Below are positions 1 to 9,984 of a DNA stretch of 64,000 nucleotides, piece after piece. Position numbers and translations under genes: made by a program. Within the stretch, counting starts at the first letter, position 1, and each line of letters opens with the position of its first letter. The notes beneath the pieces were generated by a model, which worked only from the letters and a program-made list of their open reading frames with translations, searched no databases and was not told the origin of the DNA. The stretch covers positions 1,302,001-1,366,000 of the forward strand of contig JBAOIA010000011.1 of assembly GCA_037045145.1 (NCBI GenBank), written 5' to 3'. Origin of the DNA: Bacteroidia bacterium (GTDB lineage: Bacteria > Bacteroidota > Bacteroidia > AKYH767-A > OLB10).

Positions 1-3000
1 ACAGAACCAATTAGCTTAGGTGCAAGAATATTACTTAATGGTATCGTGCGCTGCACCTCACAATTATTAGCATCTTTAATTTTAAGGGTATAGCTTCCGG
101 CATAGAGATTCGAGTAATTTGTAAGGTTGCTATAAGAAGATCCGTTTAATGAGGTAAGTAATGTTCCGGTGCCTCCGGCTAACTGTACTGTAATCGAACC
201 ATTATTTTGTCCACAGGCAGGATTAGAAACTGTTGTATTAACCTGAATAGTTGAAGGTGTTGTTAATTGTACAAACCCGGACACTAAACATCCGGCACTA
301 TCAGTTACTGTTACATGATAGGTGCCGGCAGCCAGCTGATTAAAATTGGCATTGCTTATGAAAGGCTGATTGTTTATACTGTAACCCAGCACACCAGTAC
401 CACCTGATGCCAGGATAGAAATGGTGCCGCTGTTTATTCCAAAACAATTTAAATTTTGTGTTATTACACTATCTATTGTAGGACCACTGATGGTGTTTAT
501 CTGTGCAAAAATATTTTTACTGCACATCATAGCATCCCTCACTTGCAATTGATGTGTTCCTGCGGGTAATGATCCGAAATATGTCTGTTGACTTAACGGG
601 CCACCATTAAGGCTGAATAATAATGTTCCATTTCCACCTTGTGCATTAATTGAAATACTTCCATTAGCTTGCTGACAGTTGGCATTGGTGATGTTAAATG
701 TAGCAGCAATATCATCAGGTGATGTTAATTGTATGATGGTATCAGCAGTACAAAGATTCTGATCAGAAATTTTTATATGATAAAAACCGGTAGGAAGGTT
801 CGTAAAGTTCGGCAATGCCTGATAGGTTACGCCATTGTCAATGCTATAACTCAATAATCCTGTGCCACCGCTAGCCGTTAATGAAATAAAACCTGTGCTG
901 TCACCAAAACAAGTAACATCACCTTTGCTAAAATTGGTAAGAATAGGTGCAGCCAGATTAGGAACAGCAATTAATTTTGTTGCATAACATTGATTGGCAT
1001 CAGTAACATGCAGTTGATAAATTCCTGCAATAAGATTATTGAAAATGGTGTTGGGGCTAAAGTTGAGGCTGTCTAATGAAAGTTGGAGTGTTCCTGTGCC
1101 ACCATTTACAACAATTTGAAAAGAGCCATTTTGTTGATTGCATGTAGCTGCAGTAACTGCTTGTTGAATGATAATAGAATCAGGTTCATTTAATGTAATA
1201 GTTGATGAAGTAATACAACCAACACTGTCAGTAAGAATGATATTGTAATTTCCTGCAGAAAGCATGGTAAAGTGATTGTTCAAAACAGATGACAATCCAT
1301 TGTCAATGCTGTATGATAGAGGACCTGTTCCTCCTGAAGCAGCGATTGTAATTTCTCCGGTTTGTTGACCATGACACTTTATATCAACAGTAGAAATATT
1401 ATTAATTATTGCACCATTAATGGTATTAATTGATGCTACAAATGCAGTTTGACAGTTGTTTGCATCCTGAATTATTAAGTTTTGATTTCCGGATGACAAA
1501 TTATTGAACACCGTTTGTGAGCTAAACAAACCTCCATTAAGAGAATAAGTTAAATTACCTGAACCACCGGAAGCAGTAACAGTTATGGAGCCATTGCTTA
1601 ACGTACAATTTGACGAGGTTGTTTGTATGTTGGCTGTAATTGCATCCGGTTCTGTTAGTAATATAGTGGTGTCAGTAGTGCATCCATTCGTATCACGAAC
1701 AGTAATTATATAACTCCCTGCTGTTAGTTGACTAAATATATTTGAGTTTTGAAAAATTATTCCATCAAGGCTATATTGTACAGGTCCATTTCCTGCGGCT
1801 GTAAGTTGTATTATGCCATCACCGGACTGATAACAACTAAGGTTGGTAGAAGCAGCCTGATTGATAGTTGGATTATTTAGGTTGTTTATCTGAAAAGCAG
1901 ATTGTGTGGTACATCCATTAAAATCTGTTGTGATGATTGAATAGTTACCAGCACTTAACTGGGTAAAGAAGGTGTCAGTGGCTGTAGTATTGTTACTTAG
2001 TTCAAAATAATAAGTGGGAGTTCCACCACCTGCAATAATGGAAACCATACCATTCTGGCTACTGCAAGTTTCATTGCTTACTATGGTTTGTGCTGTTAGT
2101 AATGGTGGCTGCGTAAGTATGACAGTATCTTTTACCTGACAGTGATTAGAATCTTCAACCGTTAAATAATATGTTCCTGCATTGAGTTGACTGAATGTTG
2201 AATTTGTAAAAAAGCTAGCTCCATTATCTATACTATAGCTAATGATTCCGTTTCCACCTGATGCAACTATCTGAATAACTCCATCATTATTCCCAAAACA
2301 TATTGGGTCTGTAGTAGCGTTATTATCAATCTGCGGTGAATGTAAAATAGGAATATTTAGTGTGAGGGTATCAATACAAAGGTTGGCATCTCGAACAATT
2401 AAGGTGCAATTACCACCATTAAGATTGTTAATATTGTTTGATGTGCTGTAAGTAAGTCCACTGTCAGCACTGTAAAATAGAGTGCCTGTTCCACTAATTG
2501 CATTGATTGCAACAGAGGCATTAGCGGTATTATCACAAATTTGTGGTGAAAAACTGTGTCCGGTAATTCTTGGTCCCGGTTCGTCAATTATATTGGCAGT
2601 ACTGGCCTCTTCGCAATTGTTTGTATCACGTACAACAATTTTGTAGCTTCCCGGTGTAAGATTGGCATTGTAGGAATTAGCAGTAAATGTAGCTCCACCG
2701 TCAATACTGTAAGTATAAGGTGTGGTTCCGCCATTCCCTGTAATATCAATACTGCCATTTGGATAACTACAAACAGTATTGGTTATTGTAGAGGTAAATG
2801 ATAATTGAGCAGGTTGTGATAATTGTACTGTAGTGTCTGCTCTGCATCCTTTATTATCTTTAATTGACAAATAATAGTTTCCTGAAATAAGATTTTGAAA
2901 TTGATTAGTTGGTTGATAGGTTATCCCACTGTCAATACTATAAGTAATAGGAGGGATACCATTAATTGAATTCAATGTTATGCTTCCTGTATTGGTGTTG

Positions 3001-4475
3001 AAACATTTTAAGGATTGAACAGAAACATTATCAAAAGAAGGTGCGGTTGAAGCTGCAATCTGATAAGGTCGTGTTGATGTGCAACCATTTGCATCACGTA
3101 CAGTAAAAGTGATGGTTCCTGGCGGAAGTTGTCCATAAAAATAATTTGTTGACCAGGTCAAACCTCCATCTGTTGAATATTCTAAAGGTAAAACACCGTT
3201 ATCAGGATGCAGATTGGCAGAACCATTATTTAGACCACAACTTGTTGAAACAATATCACCTCTGATGATAATAGGTAATGGTTCTTTTACTGCTGCTAAT
3301 TGATATACTCTGCAATTGTTGTTGTCTTTTATTACTATGGTATAAGTTTTTGCAGTAAGTGAATTGAATGCATTTGCTGCACTATATGACGATCCATTAT
3401 TGATACTATATGTTAAGGTGCCAACACCACCTGAACCATAAATATTTAATGCACCGTCCTGCGAACGATAGCAGGTTAAAGATTGTGATTTTATACTATC
3501 AATATTAGGCGCATTTATCGTGTTTACAATGGCCGTGTCTTTTATCATGCAACCATTGCCATCTTCAATTAATACATTATAAACTCCGGGATTCAGGTTG
3601 GTGAATAAATTTGAAGTCTGATAGTTTGTTCCATTATCAATACTGTAAAGTAATGTTCCTGAATAACTGCTTGTAATAGTAAGTTCTATAGTCCCATCGT
3701 TGAGGTTGCATCCTGACGGTGTAATCACACTGACCAAATTTATCTGTGGTGGTTGTGTTAAAATAACTGTGGTGTCTGATTTACATCCGTTCACATCGGT
3801 TACTGTTAACTGATAATTTCCTGCAGGCACATTTTGAATAATATTTGAGCTTTGCGAAAGTGTAAGACCACTCTTTTTTATCTCATAAACATAAGGGCCA
3901 ATACCACTCGAAGCCAACACGGTAATTTCTCCGTCAGCGCCATTGTAGCAGGTAATGTCTTGCCATGTAAAACTATTAATTACAGGGATGGTACTTGCAT
4001 TAACCACTGCAGGTACAGATACAGTACAATTATGGGCATCTTTAATTGTAATTGTAAAATTACCGGAATTTAGATTGTTAAATTGTGGACTGCCTTGATA
4101 GGAAACACCATTGTTGATGCTATAGCTATAGGGTGCTGTCCCTCCTGACGCAGTTACATTTATCGAGCCGTTAACTAACCCGCATTTTGTAGCTGAAACA
4201 GTTAATGTTGCAGCCAGTGGCTGCGGCTGTATTACAGCAAAACTTACTGTGCTTTGACAACCATTAACATCTTCTGTTATGAGTTGATAAGTTCCGGGAT
4301 TCAGATTGTTGATTATATCAATTCCGTTAACAGGGCCATTTTGTTGAAGAATTACACCTGAAGAATTTTTCCAGATATATGTCCACGGACCTGAACCTTG
4401 TGCAGTACCAATTGCAGAACCTTGTGTACCAAAACAAACAGGCTGCGTAATTGCCACCACCGGTGGAATACAACA
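1..4475 (-). repeat. 19 tandem SprB-type coding repeats, about 233 bp each
   Basis: The conserved Asp-x-x-x-Cys strand recurs at about 60, 288, 518, 746, 987, 1217, 1453, 1681, 1911, 2143, 2380, 2611, 2844, 3080, 3312, 3550, 3784, 4026 and 4258: mean spacing 233 bp, or 78 residues. Each unit reads roughly C-x(4)-G-x-I-x-I-x-A-x-GGTG-x-L-x-YSIDNG, then an AGxYTxxVxDxxGC strand. Two sub-types alternate, one with CFGxxxG and one with CxxxNGSI, so the higher-order period is about 465 bp. One extra unit near 2345-2580 (ICDNTANAS) breaks the alternation. The repeats have diverged at DNA level, so this is an old domain array and not a recent tandem expansion. Confidence 0.85.
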
Positions 4476-5897
4476 TGCAAGGGTTGCATATAAATCGTGA
4501 ACAGGATCATTGGCGCATGCCGTTGATGTCCATGAGCCACTTTCACCATCGGTATAGGTTTCGATAAATACATTCAGGTTGGTGCCAAAATTGCACAATG
4601 ATTGTGGCAATGTGTTTATCTTCCAGCAAAAATTGAGCGTACAATTCTGTCCAAGATTATCACCGAAATTGTTTCCCGGATTATTATCTTGAGTATTACT
4701 GCTGTTTCCTGCAGAAGTTTCATAAAAAAATCCCGGGCCAAAAGGTTGGTTGTTGGCTGATGAAATTATGGGGTTGGCATACCATGACCAAAAACCATTA
4801 TTGGAACACGATGACGGAGGCAAGGCAATTAATGTTGATGTGTCCCATCCCGGACCAAACTTTGGTGCGATGCCATGAAGCCAGTTTGCAGAAGTAGGGT
4901 TGAAATCAGTAACATTTAAACAGAACGTTACCTGCTGCCCCGACAGATAAAATCCATTGGAAGGTGGAGGTGAAACCGTCAATGCACTTTGCATCACACA
5001 ACCACTACAGTCAAAATTATTTTGAAGTGATAAAGAAAAATTACATTGATCATTCATATTACCACCACTTATCTGAAGATAATAGGTTCCTGCGGCAAGA
5101 CCACCAAAAGTAGTATATAAATAACCGCCTCCACCGATAGCACAACCACGCGGAACTAAATTTCCACATCCTGTTCCTGAGTAAAGCCCAACCTGTGGTG
5201 TTATTAAACCATTGATGGTAATATCAAGTACAGGAGCGGTAAGACTGAATTTGTACCAAACATCAGTAGCAGGATTTGACATATTGCCTATTGGTTTACA
5301 ACCCTGAAGTGATTGGTATGGAATTTCGGAAGTTGCACAAAGGTTTGAAGTATTTGTCAGACTCACTGCGCCAATGCCGTTGGGGCATGCAGCAGGTGCT
5401 GGCAGTACACCAAGATTCTGAGCGCCTGAACAAGCATCGTTTGGAGGAGGAGCACCACCGTTGCAAGTGGGGCAGCCATTAACCGGACAATTAATACAAT
5501 TGATGTAGGCTTTCCATCCACCTCTGTTAACCGTATAATCAGAAGAAAATCGAATTGTTAAACAACCTGATGTTGCAGTTATTATTCCGGGCGAATTGGT
5601 TCCTGTAAATGTACCTAATAAAGGTGAGGAAGTCGAAGGGCCATTATAGATAAAAACAAAATCAAAATCTTTTTCAATTGCAAATGATTGAAAACTTAGC
5701 TGTATACATTTACCGGGCTGGTCACTGCAGATGGTGTAAACATAGTTTTCGTTATTAGCATAATTTGTTGAATCACCGCCACTGTCATAGAATGTTCCGC
5801 TGCAACCACTCACCACACCATTGGACATAAAAATATCCTGTGCCAGCGTAACGTTTGCAACAAAATACAATACGCAAAAAGCAATAATTCTCGACAA
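1..5897 (-). CDS. Giant secreted SprB-repeat protein with N-terminal CUB domain (3' end outside window)
   Basis: An uninterrupted minus-strand frame of 1965 codons runs off the left edge. The best start is TTG at 5897, which gives a signal peptide ending in VTLAQ; the only upstream ATG (near 5937) is in another frame and stops within 12 codons. After the signal comes a CUB-like domain (roughly residues 20-135, with paired cysteines and aromatic strands), then a segment beginning NDACSGAQNL and containing DVWYKF, common in Bacteroidota secreted proteins. After a further Cys-rich region, SprB-type repeats fill the rest. SprB-family proteins are cell-surface adhesins, some used in gliding. The sorting domain expected at the C-terminus is outside the window. 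No gliding or T9SS machinery gene is nearby, so adhesin is inferred and motility is unproven. Confidence 0.85.
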   Translation of the reverse strand, partial: MSRIIAFCVLYFVANVTLAQDIFMSNGVVSGCSGTFYDSGGDSTNYANNENYVYTICSDQPGKCIQLSFQSFAIEKDFDFVFIYNGPSTSSPLLGTFTGTNSPGIITATSGCLTIRFSSDYTVNRGGWKAYINCINCPVNGCPTCNGGAPPPNDACSGAQNLGVLPAPAACPNGIGAVSLTNTSNLCATSEIPYQSLQGCKPIGNMSNPATDVWYKFSLTAPVLDITINGLITPQVGLYSGTGCGNLVPRGCAIGGGGYLYTTFGGLAAGTYYLQISGGNMNDQCNFSLSLQNNFDCSGCVMQSALTVSPPPSNGFYLSGQQVTFCLNVTDFNPTSANWLHGIAPKFGPGWDTSTLIALPPSSCSNNGFWSWYANPIISSANNQPFGPGFFYETSAGNSSNTQDNNPGNNFGDNLGQNCTLNFCWKINTLPQSLCNFGTNLNVFIETYTDGESGSWTSTACANDPVHDLYATLACCIPPVVAITQPVCFGTQGSAIGTAQGSGPWTYIWKNSSGVILQQNGPVNGIDIINNLNPGTYQLITEDVNGCQSTVSFAVIQPQPLAATLTVSATKCGLVNGSINVTASGGTAPYSYSINNGVSYQGSPQFNNLNSGNFTITIKDAHNCTVSVPAVVNASTIPVINSFTWQDITCYNGADGEITVLASSGIGPYVYEIKKSGLTLSQSSNIIQNVPAGNYQLTVTDVNGCKSDTTVILTQPPQINLVSVITPSGCNLNDGTIELTITSSYSGTLLYSIDNGTNYQTSNLFTNLNPGVYNVLIEDGNGCMIKDTAIVNTINAPNIDSIKSQSLTCYRSQDGALNIYGSGGVGTLTYSINNGSSYSAANAFNSLTAKTYTIVIKDNNNCRVYQLAAVKEPLPIIIRGDIVSTSCGLNNGSANLHPDNGVLPLEYSTDGGLTWSTNYFYGQLPPGTITFTVRDANGCTSTRPYQIAASTAPSFDNVSVQSLKCFNTNTGSITLNSINGIPPITYSIDSGITYQPTNQFQNLISGNYYLSIKDNKGCRADTTVQLSQPAQLSFTSTITNTVCSYPNGSIDITGNGGTTPYTYSIDGGATFTANSYNANLTPGSYKIVVRDTNNCEEASTANIIDEPGPRITGHSFSPQICDNTANASVAINAISGTGTLFYSADSGLTYSTSNNINNLNGGNCTLIVRDANLCIDTLTLNIPILHSPQIDNNATTDPICFGNNDGVIQIVASGGNGIISYSIDNGASFFTNSTFSQLNAGTYYLTVEDSNHCQVKDTVILTQPPLLTAQTIVSNETCSSQNGMVSIIAGGGTPTYYFELSNNTTATDTFFTQLSAGNYSIITTDFNGCTTQSAFQINNLNNPTINQAASTNLSCYQSGDGIIQLTAAGNGPVQYSLDGIIFQNSNIFSQLTAGSYIITVRDTNGCTTDTTILLTEPDAITANIQTTSSNCTLSNGSITVTASGGSGNLTYSLNGGLFSSQTVFNNLSSGNQNLIIQDANNCQTAFVASINTINGAIINNISTVDIKCHGQQTGEITIAASGGTGPLSYSIDNGLSSVLNNHFTMLSAGNYNIILTDSVGCITSSTITLNEPDSIIIQQAVTAATCNQQNGSFQIVVNGGTGTLQLSLDSLNFSPNTIFNNLIAGIYQLHVTDANQCYATKLIAVPNLAAPILTNFSKGDVTCFGDSTGFISLTASGGTGLLSYSIDNGVTYQALPNFTNLPTGFYHIKISDQNLCTADTIIQLTSPDDIAATFNITNANCQQANGSISINAQGGNGTLLFSLNGGPLSQQTYFGSLPAGTHQLQVRDAMMCSKNIFAQINTISGPTIDSVITQNLNCFGINSGTISILASGGTGVLGYSINNQPFISNANFNQLAAGTYHVTVTDSAGCLVSGFVQLTTPSTIQVNTTVSNPACGQNNGSITVQLAGGTGTLLTSLNGSSYSNLTNYSNLYAGSYTLKIKDANNCEVQRTIPLSNILAPKLIGS

Positions 5898-6019
5898 TTT
5901 AGAAATACCTTTTTAAATGATGCGTAAAGTTAGCCATAAATTGTTAATAACTTACCGATGTGAGTACTTCAACAACCCTCAAGTAATAAGTGACAAAATA
6001 GAGTATTTACTACAATCTT

Positions 6020-6934
6020 TCAGGAAGTTTTTTGTTTACTTCTATAAAGGATGTAACATGCTGATACAGTGATGATAATGGATGCAAAAACCATCCAGTA
6101 TTCACCTTCTCTGATGCCAAGTTTTTCCTCATCAATAGTGATTGCATTTTTTTGTTCATAATAACTGAGCAGCACAGCCGAACCATTGTTAATAAAATGT
6201 GCTAAAATAGGTGCCCAGATAGAACCTGTCCAAACTAAAAGATAGCCTAAAAATATACCCAGCATAAACCTGGGTAAGAAACCAAAAAACTGCATGTGAA
6301 TGGCACTGAAAATAAATCCTGTAATTAGTACAGCCCAATGTTTATTTTTTGTGGCTTGTTGTATGAGCTTTTGTAACACACCACGAAATAGTAATTCTTC
6401 GCCTACAGCAGGAAGTAAAGCAATCATCAAAAGGTTTATGATTAAGTCAAAATTTGTATGCATTACCAAGAAGGATTCAGTCAGCTTTTCGGCTTCTGTT
6501 TCCATGCTGCGCATCATTTCTTCCATTGCAGCTAATGAAGCAGGCAATTGAAGGTGACTGTTCCAGTCGAGTAACAAATTAATTAATGGCGATAAGCATA
6601 TTGTAACAACAACGATAACAGAAATTTGAATGAAATTAATTTTTTTAAATTGAAAAAACTGAACCACATTATCTGAAAAAAGCCAGCCACAGAGCCAGGC
6701 AGGAACAAGCATGAGTCCGAGTTGTGAAAATATCTGAATAAACTTCATGGCATTTATGTAGGTGGTGTCGCCACTGCTAAAGCCACTCATTACCTCCGGC
6801 AAACTTTTTCCGAAAAAAATATGAATCAACGGTATGTTAAGAACCGAAATAAGTCCAAAACATATCATCACAATACCACAAAAAAGTAACATTTTCAATA
6901 AAGGGTCACTATGTTGCCACTTGCCTTTTATCAT
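6020..6934 (-). CDS. CPBP family intramembrane metalloprotease
   Basis: A 304-residue polytopic membrane protein. It carries the three CPBP (CAAX protease/bacteriocin-processing, Abi) motifs: GEELLFRGVLQ (the EExxxR motif), a histidine in AIHMQFFGFLPRFMLG, and HFINN near the C-terminus. These supply glutamate and histidine ligands for a metal site within the membrane. Family members cleave prenylated or membrane-bound substrates in eukaryotes, but most bacterial members have no known substrate. It is divergent from dusB with only 54 bp between start codons, so it has its own promoter. The substrate here cannot be inferred. Confidence 0.85.
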   Translation of the reverse strand: MIKGKWQHSDPLLKMLLFCGIVMICFGLISVLNIPLIHIFFGKSLPEVMSGFSSGDTTYINAMKFIQIFSQLGLMLVPAWLCGWLFSDNVVQFFQFKKINFIQISVIVVVTICLSPLINLLLDWNSHLQLPASLAAMEEMMRSMETEAEKLTESFLVMHTNFDLIINLLMIALLPAVGEELLFRGVLQKLIQQATKNKHWAVLITGFIFSAIHMQFFGFLPRFMLGIFLGYLLVWTGSIWAPILAHFINNGSAVLLSYYEQKNAITIDEEKLGIREGEYWMVFASIIITVSACYILYRSKQKTS

Positions 6935-6948
6935 CTTTATTAATTTTG
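6921..6948 (+). promoter_or_regulatory. Bacteroidota-type promoter for dusB-murI
   Basis: TTG at 6921-6923 and TAATTTTG at 6941-6948 are separated by 17 bp, matching the Bacteroidota sigma-ABfr consensus (TTG at -33, TAnnTTTG at -7). Transcription would begin near 6954, about 35 nt before the dusB ATG. The -33 element lies inside the first codons of the divergent CPBP gene. Confidence 0.5.
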
Positions 6949-6988
6949 CACGAAAGTAAGCATCCTTACAATTGTTGCAGATCAGATT

Positions 6989-7975
6989 ATGGTGAATATT
7001 GGTTCAGTTCAATTAGGTGAGTTTCCATTGTTACTTGCTCCTATGGAGGACGTAAGTGACCCACCTTTTCGTTTTGTTTGCAAGCAACATGGTGCTGATT
7101 TAATGTACACAGAGTTTATCAGCTCCGAAGGACTTATACGTCATGCAGCCAAGAGTACACATAAACTCGATATTTTTGAATATGAAAGACCCATTGGTAT
7201 TCAGATTTTTGGTTCTGATGTGGAGTCAATGAAACAGGCAGCAATAATAGCAGAACAAGCGCATCCTGATTTGATTGATATTAATTATGGTTGCCCTGTT
7301 AAACAGGTTGCGTGCAAAGGTGCAGGTGCAGCCTTGCTGCAGGATATTCCTAAAATGGTGAGTATGACAAAGGCAATAGTTGATGCCGTAAAACTTCCGG
7401 TGACAGTAAAAACGCGATTGGGATGGGATGATAAAACAAAAAACATTCTGGAAGTTGCGGAACGGCTTCAGGATATAGGTATAAAAGCACTAACGGTTCA
7501 TGCGCGAACACGATCACAAATGTATAAAGGCAGTGCCGACTGGAGTCTGATAGGGGAGTTAAAAAATAATCCAAGACTGACAATACCTGTTTTTGGAAAT
7601 GGTGATGTGGATTCACCACAAAAAGCACTTGATATGAAAAACAGATATGGCGTTGATGGTATAATGATAGGAAGAGCCAGTATTGGTTACCCTTGGATTT
7701 TTAATCAGATTAAAGATTACCTTGCTGGTAACTGCGCCATTGCCGTACCCGGTATATCCGAAAGGGTAGAAGTTTGCCGAACACACCTCATTAAGTCTGT
7801 TGAATGGAAAGGTCCCATTGTTGGTATTCTGGAGATGCGAAGACACTACACAAACTATTTTAAAGGGACGGATCACTTTCGTGATTTCAGAGTGAAATTG
7901 GTGACCTCTAACAGTTTGGATGAATTGCTCGATTTACTTGAACAGATTAAAATAAAATATAAGGAAGCAGCATGA
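6989..7975 (+). CDS. dusB: tRNA-dihydrouridine synthase
   Basis: A 328-residue FMN enzyme that reduces uridines in the tRNA D-loop to dihydrouridine. Visible signatures: LAPMEDVSD near the N-terminus, GIQIFGSD, DINYGCPV with the catalytic cysteine in the GCP loop, KTRLGWDD, HARTRSQMY, and GNGDV followed by GIMIGRASIGYPWIF for phosphate binding. Length and motifs fit the DusB group, the usual Dus of Bacteroidota. The stop overlaps the murI start as ATGA, so the two are probably translationally coupled. Confidence 0.93.
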   Translation: MVNIGSVQLGEFPLLLAPMEDVSDPPFRFVCKQHGADLMYTEFISSEGLIRHAAKSTHKLDIFEYERPIGIQIFGSDVESMKQAAIIAEQAHPDLIDINYGCPVKQVACKGAGAALLQDIPKMVSMTKAIVDAVKLPVTVKTRLGWDDKTKNILEVAERLQDIGIKALTVHARTRSQMYKGSADWSLIGELKNNPRLTIPVFGNGDVDSPQKALDMKNRYGVDGIMIGRASIGYPWIFNQIKDYLAGNCAIAVPGISERVEVCRTHLIKSVEWKGPIVGILEMRRHYTNYFKGTDHFRDFRVKLVTSNSLDELLDLLEQIKIKYKEAA

Positions 7976-8781
7976 CAGTTAATCAGCCTATAGGTATTTT
8001 TGATTCCGGTATTGGCGGGCTTACTGTTGCGGCAGCAATCGGCAGAACATTACCTCATGAACAACTTATTTATTTTGGCGATACTGCCCATGTTCCTTAT
8101 GGAGATAAATCTGTTGAGTTAATTAGAAGCTATGCAGAAAGAATTACAGAATTTTTGTTGCATGAACAAAAATGTAAAGCTATTGTTATTGCCTGCAACA
8201 CAGCATCGGCTGCAGCATATTCATTACTACGCGATCGTTATAAAGGTAGTGTGCCTGTTATCAATGTCATTGACCCCATGATAGAAGCTGTTATTGCTGA
8301 TGATGATATAAAAAGTGTAGGAATTATTGCAACCAAAACGACTATAACATCAGGTATCTATCAGGAAAAATTTTTGAGACGCAAACCTCAGCTGGTTTTT
8401 CATCCGCTTGCAACACCCTTATTAGCCTCTATGATTGAAGAAGGATTTTATAATGATAATATTTCATCTGCTGTTCTGGACGAGTATCTTTCATACGAGC
8501 CATTTAAAACAATAGATGGTTTAGTACTTGCGTGCACACATTACCCACTCATCAAAAAGGAGATAAATCATTTTTTTCGGTCTAAGGTTAAGTTGTTTGA
8601 TTCAGCAGAAGTAGTTGCTGCAAAATTGAAAAAAATATTGGAGGCAGAGTCTTTAATCAGTAGGGAGCGAAGAAGCCCAAACAGATTTTATGTTTCAGAT
8701 TTTACAAAGTCGTTTGAACATAGCACAAAAATATTTTTTGGTAAACAGGTAAATCTGGAATTGATGAACCTTTGGAAATAA
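7972..8781 (+). CDS. murI: Glutamate racemase
   Basis: A 269-residue cytoplasmic racemase making D-glutamate for peptidoglycan. It has IGIFDSGIGGLTV at the N-terminus, YFGDTAHVPYG, and two catalytic cysteines in IACNTASA (near residue 75) and ACTHYPLI (near residue 188). The length is normal. It overlaps dusB by 4 nt and is followed 11 bp later by the isoaspartyl peptidase ATG, so all three are likely one transcript. Confidence 0.95.
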   Translation: MTVNQPIGIFDSGIGGLTVAAAIGRTLPHEQLIYFGDTAHVPYGDKSVELIRSYAERITEFLLHEQKCKAIVIACNTASAAAYSLLRDRYKGSVPVINVIDPMIEAVIADDDIKSVGIIATKTTITSGIYQEKFLRRKPQLVFHPLATPLLASMIEEGFYNDNISSAVLDEYLSYEPFKTIDGLVLACTHYPLIKKEINHFFRSKVKLFDSAEVVAAKLKKILEAESLISRERRSPNRFYVSDFTKSFEHSTKIFFGKQVNLELMNLWK

Positions 8782-8792
8782 TATTTCAGCAA

Positions 8793-9716
8793 ATGAAAAA
8801 ATTTACAATAGCCATACACGGTGGCGCAGGCACTATTAGTCCTTCAACCATGACACCTGAGAAAGAGGCAGCATACAAACAAGCTTTGCAAACAGCATTA
8901 ACAGCAGGATATAAGGTGCTTGAAGCAAAAGGAAGTGCTTTAGATGCAGTTACACAAGCTGTAATTGAATTGGAAAATACTCCTTTGTTTAATGCAGGCA
9001 GAGGTAGTGTTTTTACCTATGAAGGTAAACACGAAATGGATGCTTCTGTAATGAATGGTAAAGATGGAATGGCAGGTGCAGTGGCGGGAGTTCAAAAAAT
9101 TAAAAATCCAATTCTACTCGCCAAAGCAGTGATGGAACATACTGACTTTGTTTTTTTACATGGTATCGGTGCAGAAGAACTTGCCAGGGCACATCATTTA
9201 GCATTTTGTGATGATCAATATTTCTTTGATGAATTTCGGTATCGGCAATGGCAGGAAGTGAAGGGTTCTGACACAACACAGCTTGATCACAGCAATGAAA
9301 AAAAATTCGGAACTGTTGGTGCTGTTGCAAAAGATGCTGATGGTAATCTTGCAGCAGCCACGTCAACCGGAGGCATGACTAACAAGCGTTACTCGCGCAT
9401 TGGCGATACCCCTGTGATTGGCTCAGGTACTTATGCCAATAACAACACTTGTGCTGTAAGTTGCACCGGTCATGGTGAGTATTTTATCCGCTCTGTAGTG
9501 GCATACGACATTAGTTGTCTGATGGAGTACAAGGGACTTTCTTTAAAAGAAGCATGTGAGAAGGTGGTACTCGATAAGTTAATGAAGACCGAAGGCGAAG
9601 GAGGTGTAATTGCAATAGACCAAACAGGAATACCCCAATTAATTTTTAATTCAGAAGGAATGTATAGAGGATATCACTGCAGCAATTCGCAGCCCGTTGT
9701 TGAAATTTACCGTTAA
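8793..9716 (+). CDS. Isoaspartyl peptidase/L-asparaginase (Ntn hydrolase)
   Basis: A plant-type asparaginase precursor of 307 residues. I chose ATG 8793, which begins MKKFTIAIHGGAGTI; an in-frame TTG at 8772 would overlap murI and add seven unconserved residues. IHGGAG is the family N-terminal signature. GTVGAVA contains Thr174, the nucleophile freed by autocleavage into alpha and beta subunits, followed by STGGMTNKRYSRIGD and GSGTYANN substrate-loop motifs. The family hydrolyses isoaspartyl dipeptides and asparagine. No signal peptide is seen. Last gene of the dusB-murI run. Confidence 0.9.
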   Translation: MKKFTIAIHGGAGTISPSTMTPEKEAAYKQALQTALTAGYKVLEAKGSALDAVTQAVIELENTPLFNAGRGSVFTYEGKHEMDASVMNGKDGMAGAVAGVQKIKNPILLAKAVMEHTDFVFLHGIGAEELARAHHLAFCDDQYFFDEFRYRQWQEVKGSDTTQLDHSNEKKFGTVGAVAKDADGNLAAATSTGGMTNKRYSRIGDTPVIGSGTYANNNTCAVSCTGHGEYFIRSVVAYDISCLMEYKGLSLKEACEKVVLDKLMKTEGEGGVIAIDQTGIPQLIFNSEGMYRGYHCSNSQPVVEIYR

Positions 9717-9984
9717 CATTTGATTGGATTGTAACTTAGATTGATGTTGCGGTCAGATTTTTCGATAGTACAATCAGTTGTATAAAAGATTGCAACTTTT
9801 TATTGTTTTGAAATGTAGAGCTATTTATCACAATTTCAATTAGCTTACAAATTCAATGTGAACTGTTTTTTAAAGTAAAAATAAGTTAAAAATTATTTGG
9901 TAGTTTCAAAAAGATTCTACACTTTTACTGCTTGTAACATAAATGTATTTTATATTGAATAAGATAGAATAAAGAAAATAAAAA

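Noticed and set aside
1..4475. Regular 233-bp periodicity considered as a CRISPR or satellite array
   Set aside because: The period is far too long for CRISPR, DNA units are not identical, and the frame stays open: it is a protein domain repeat.
8772..8792. TTG 8772 as start of the isoaspartyl peptidase
   Set aside because: Adds seven residues outside the conserved N-terminus and overlaps murI; ATG 8793 fits the family.
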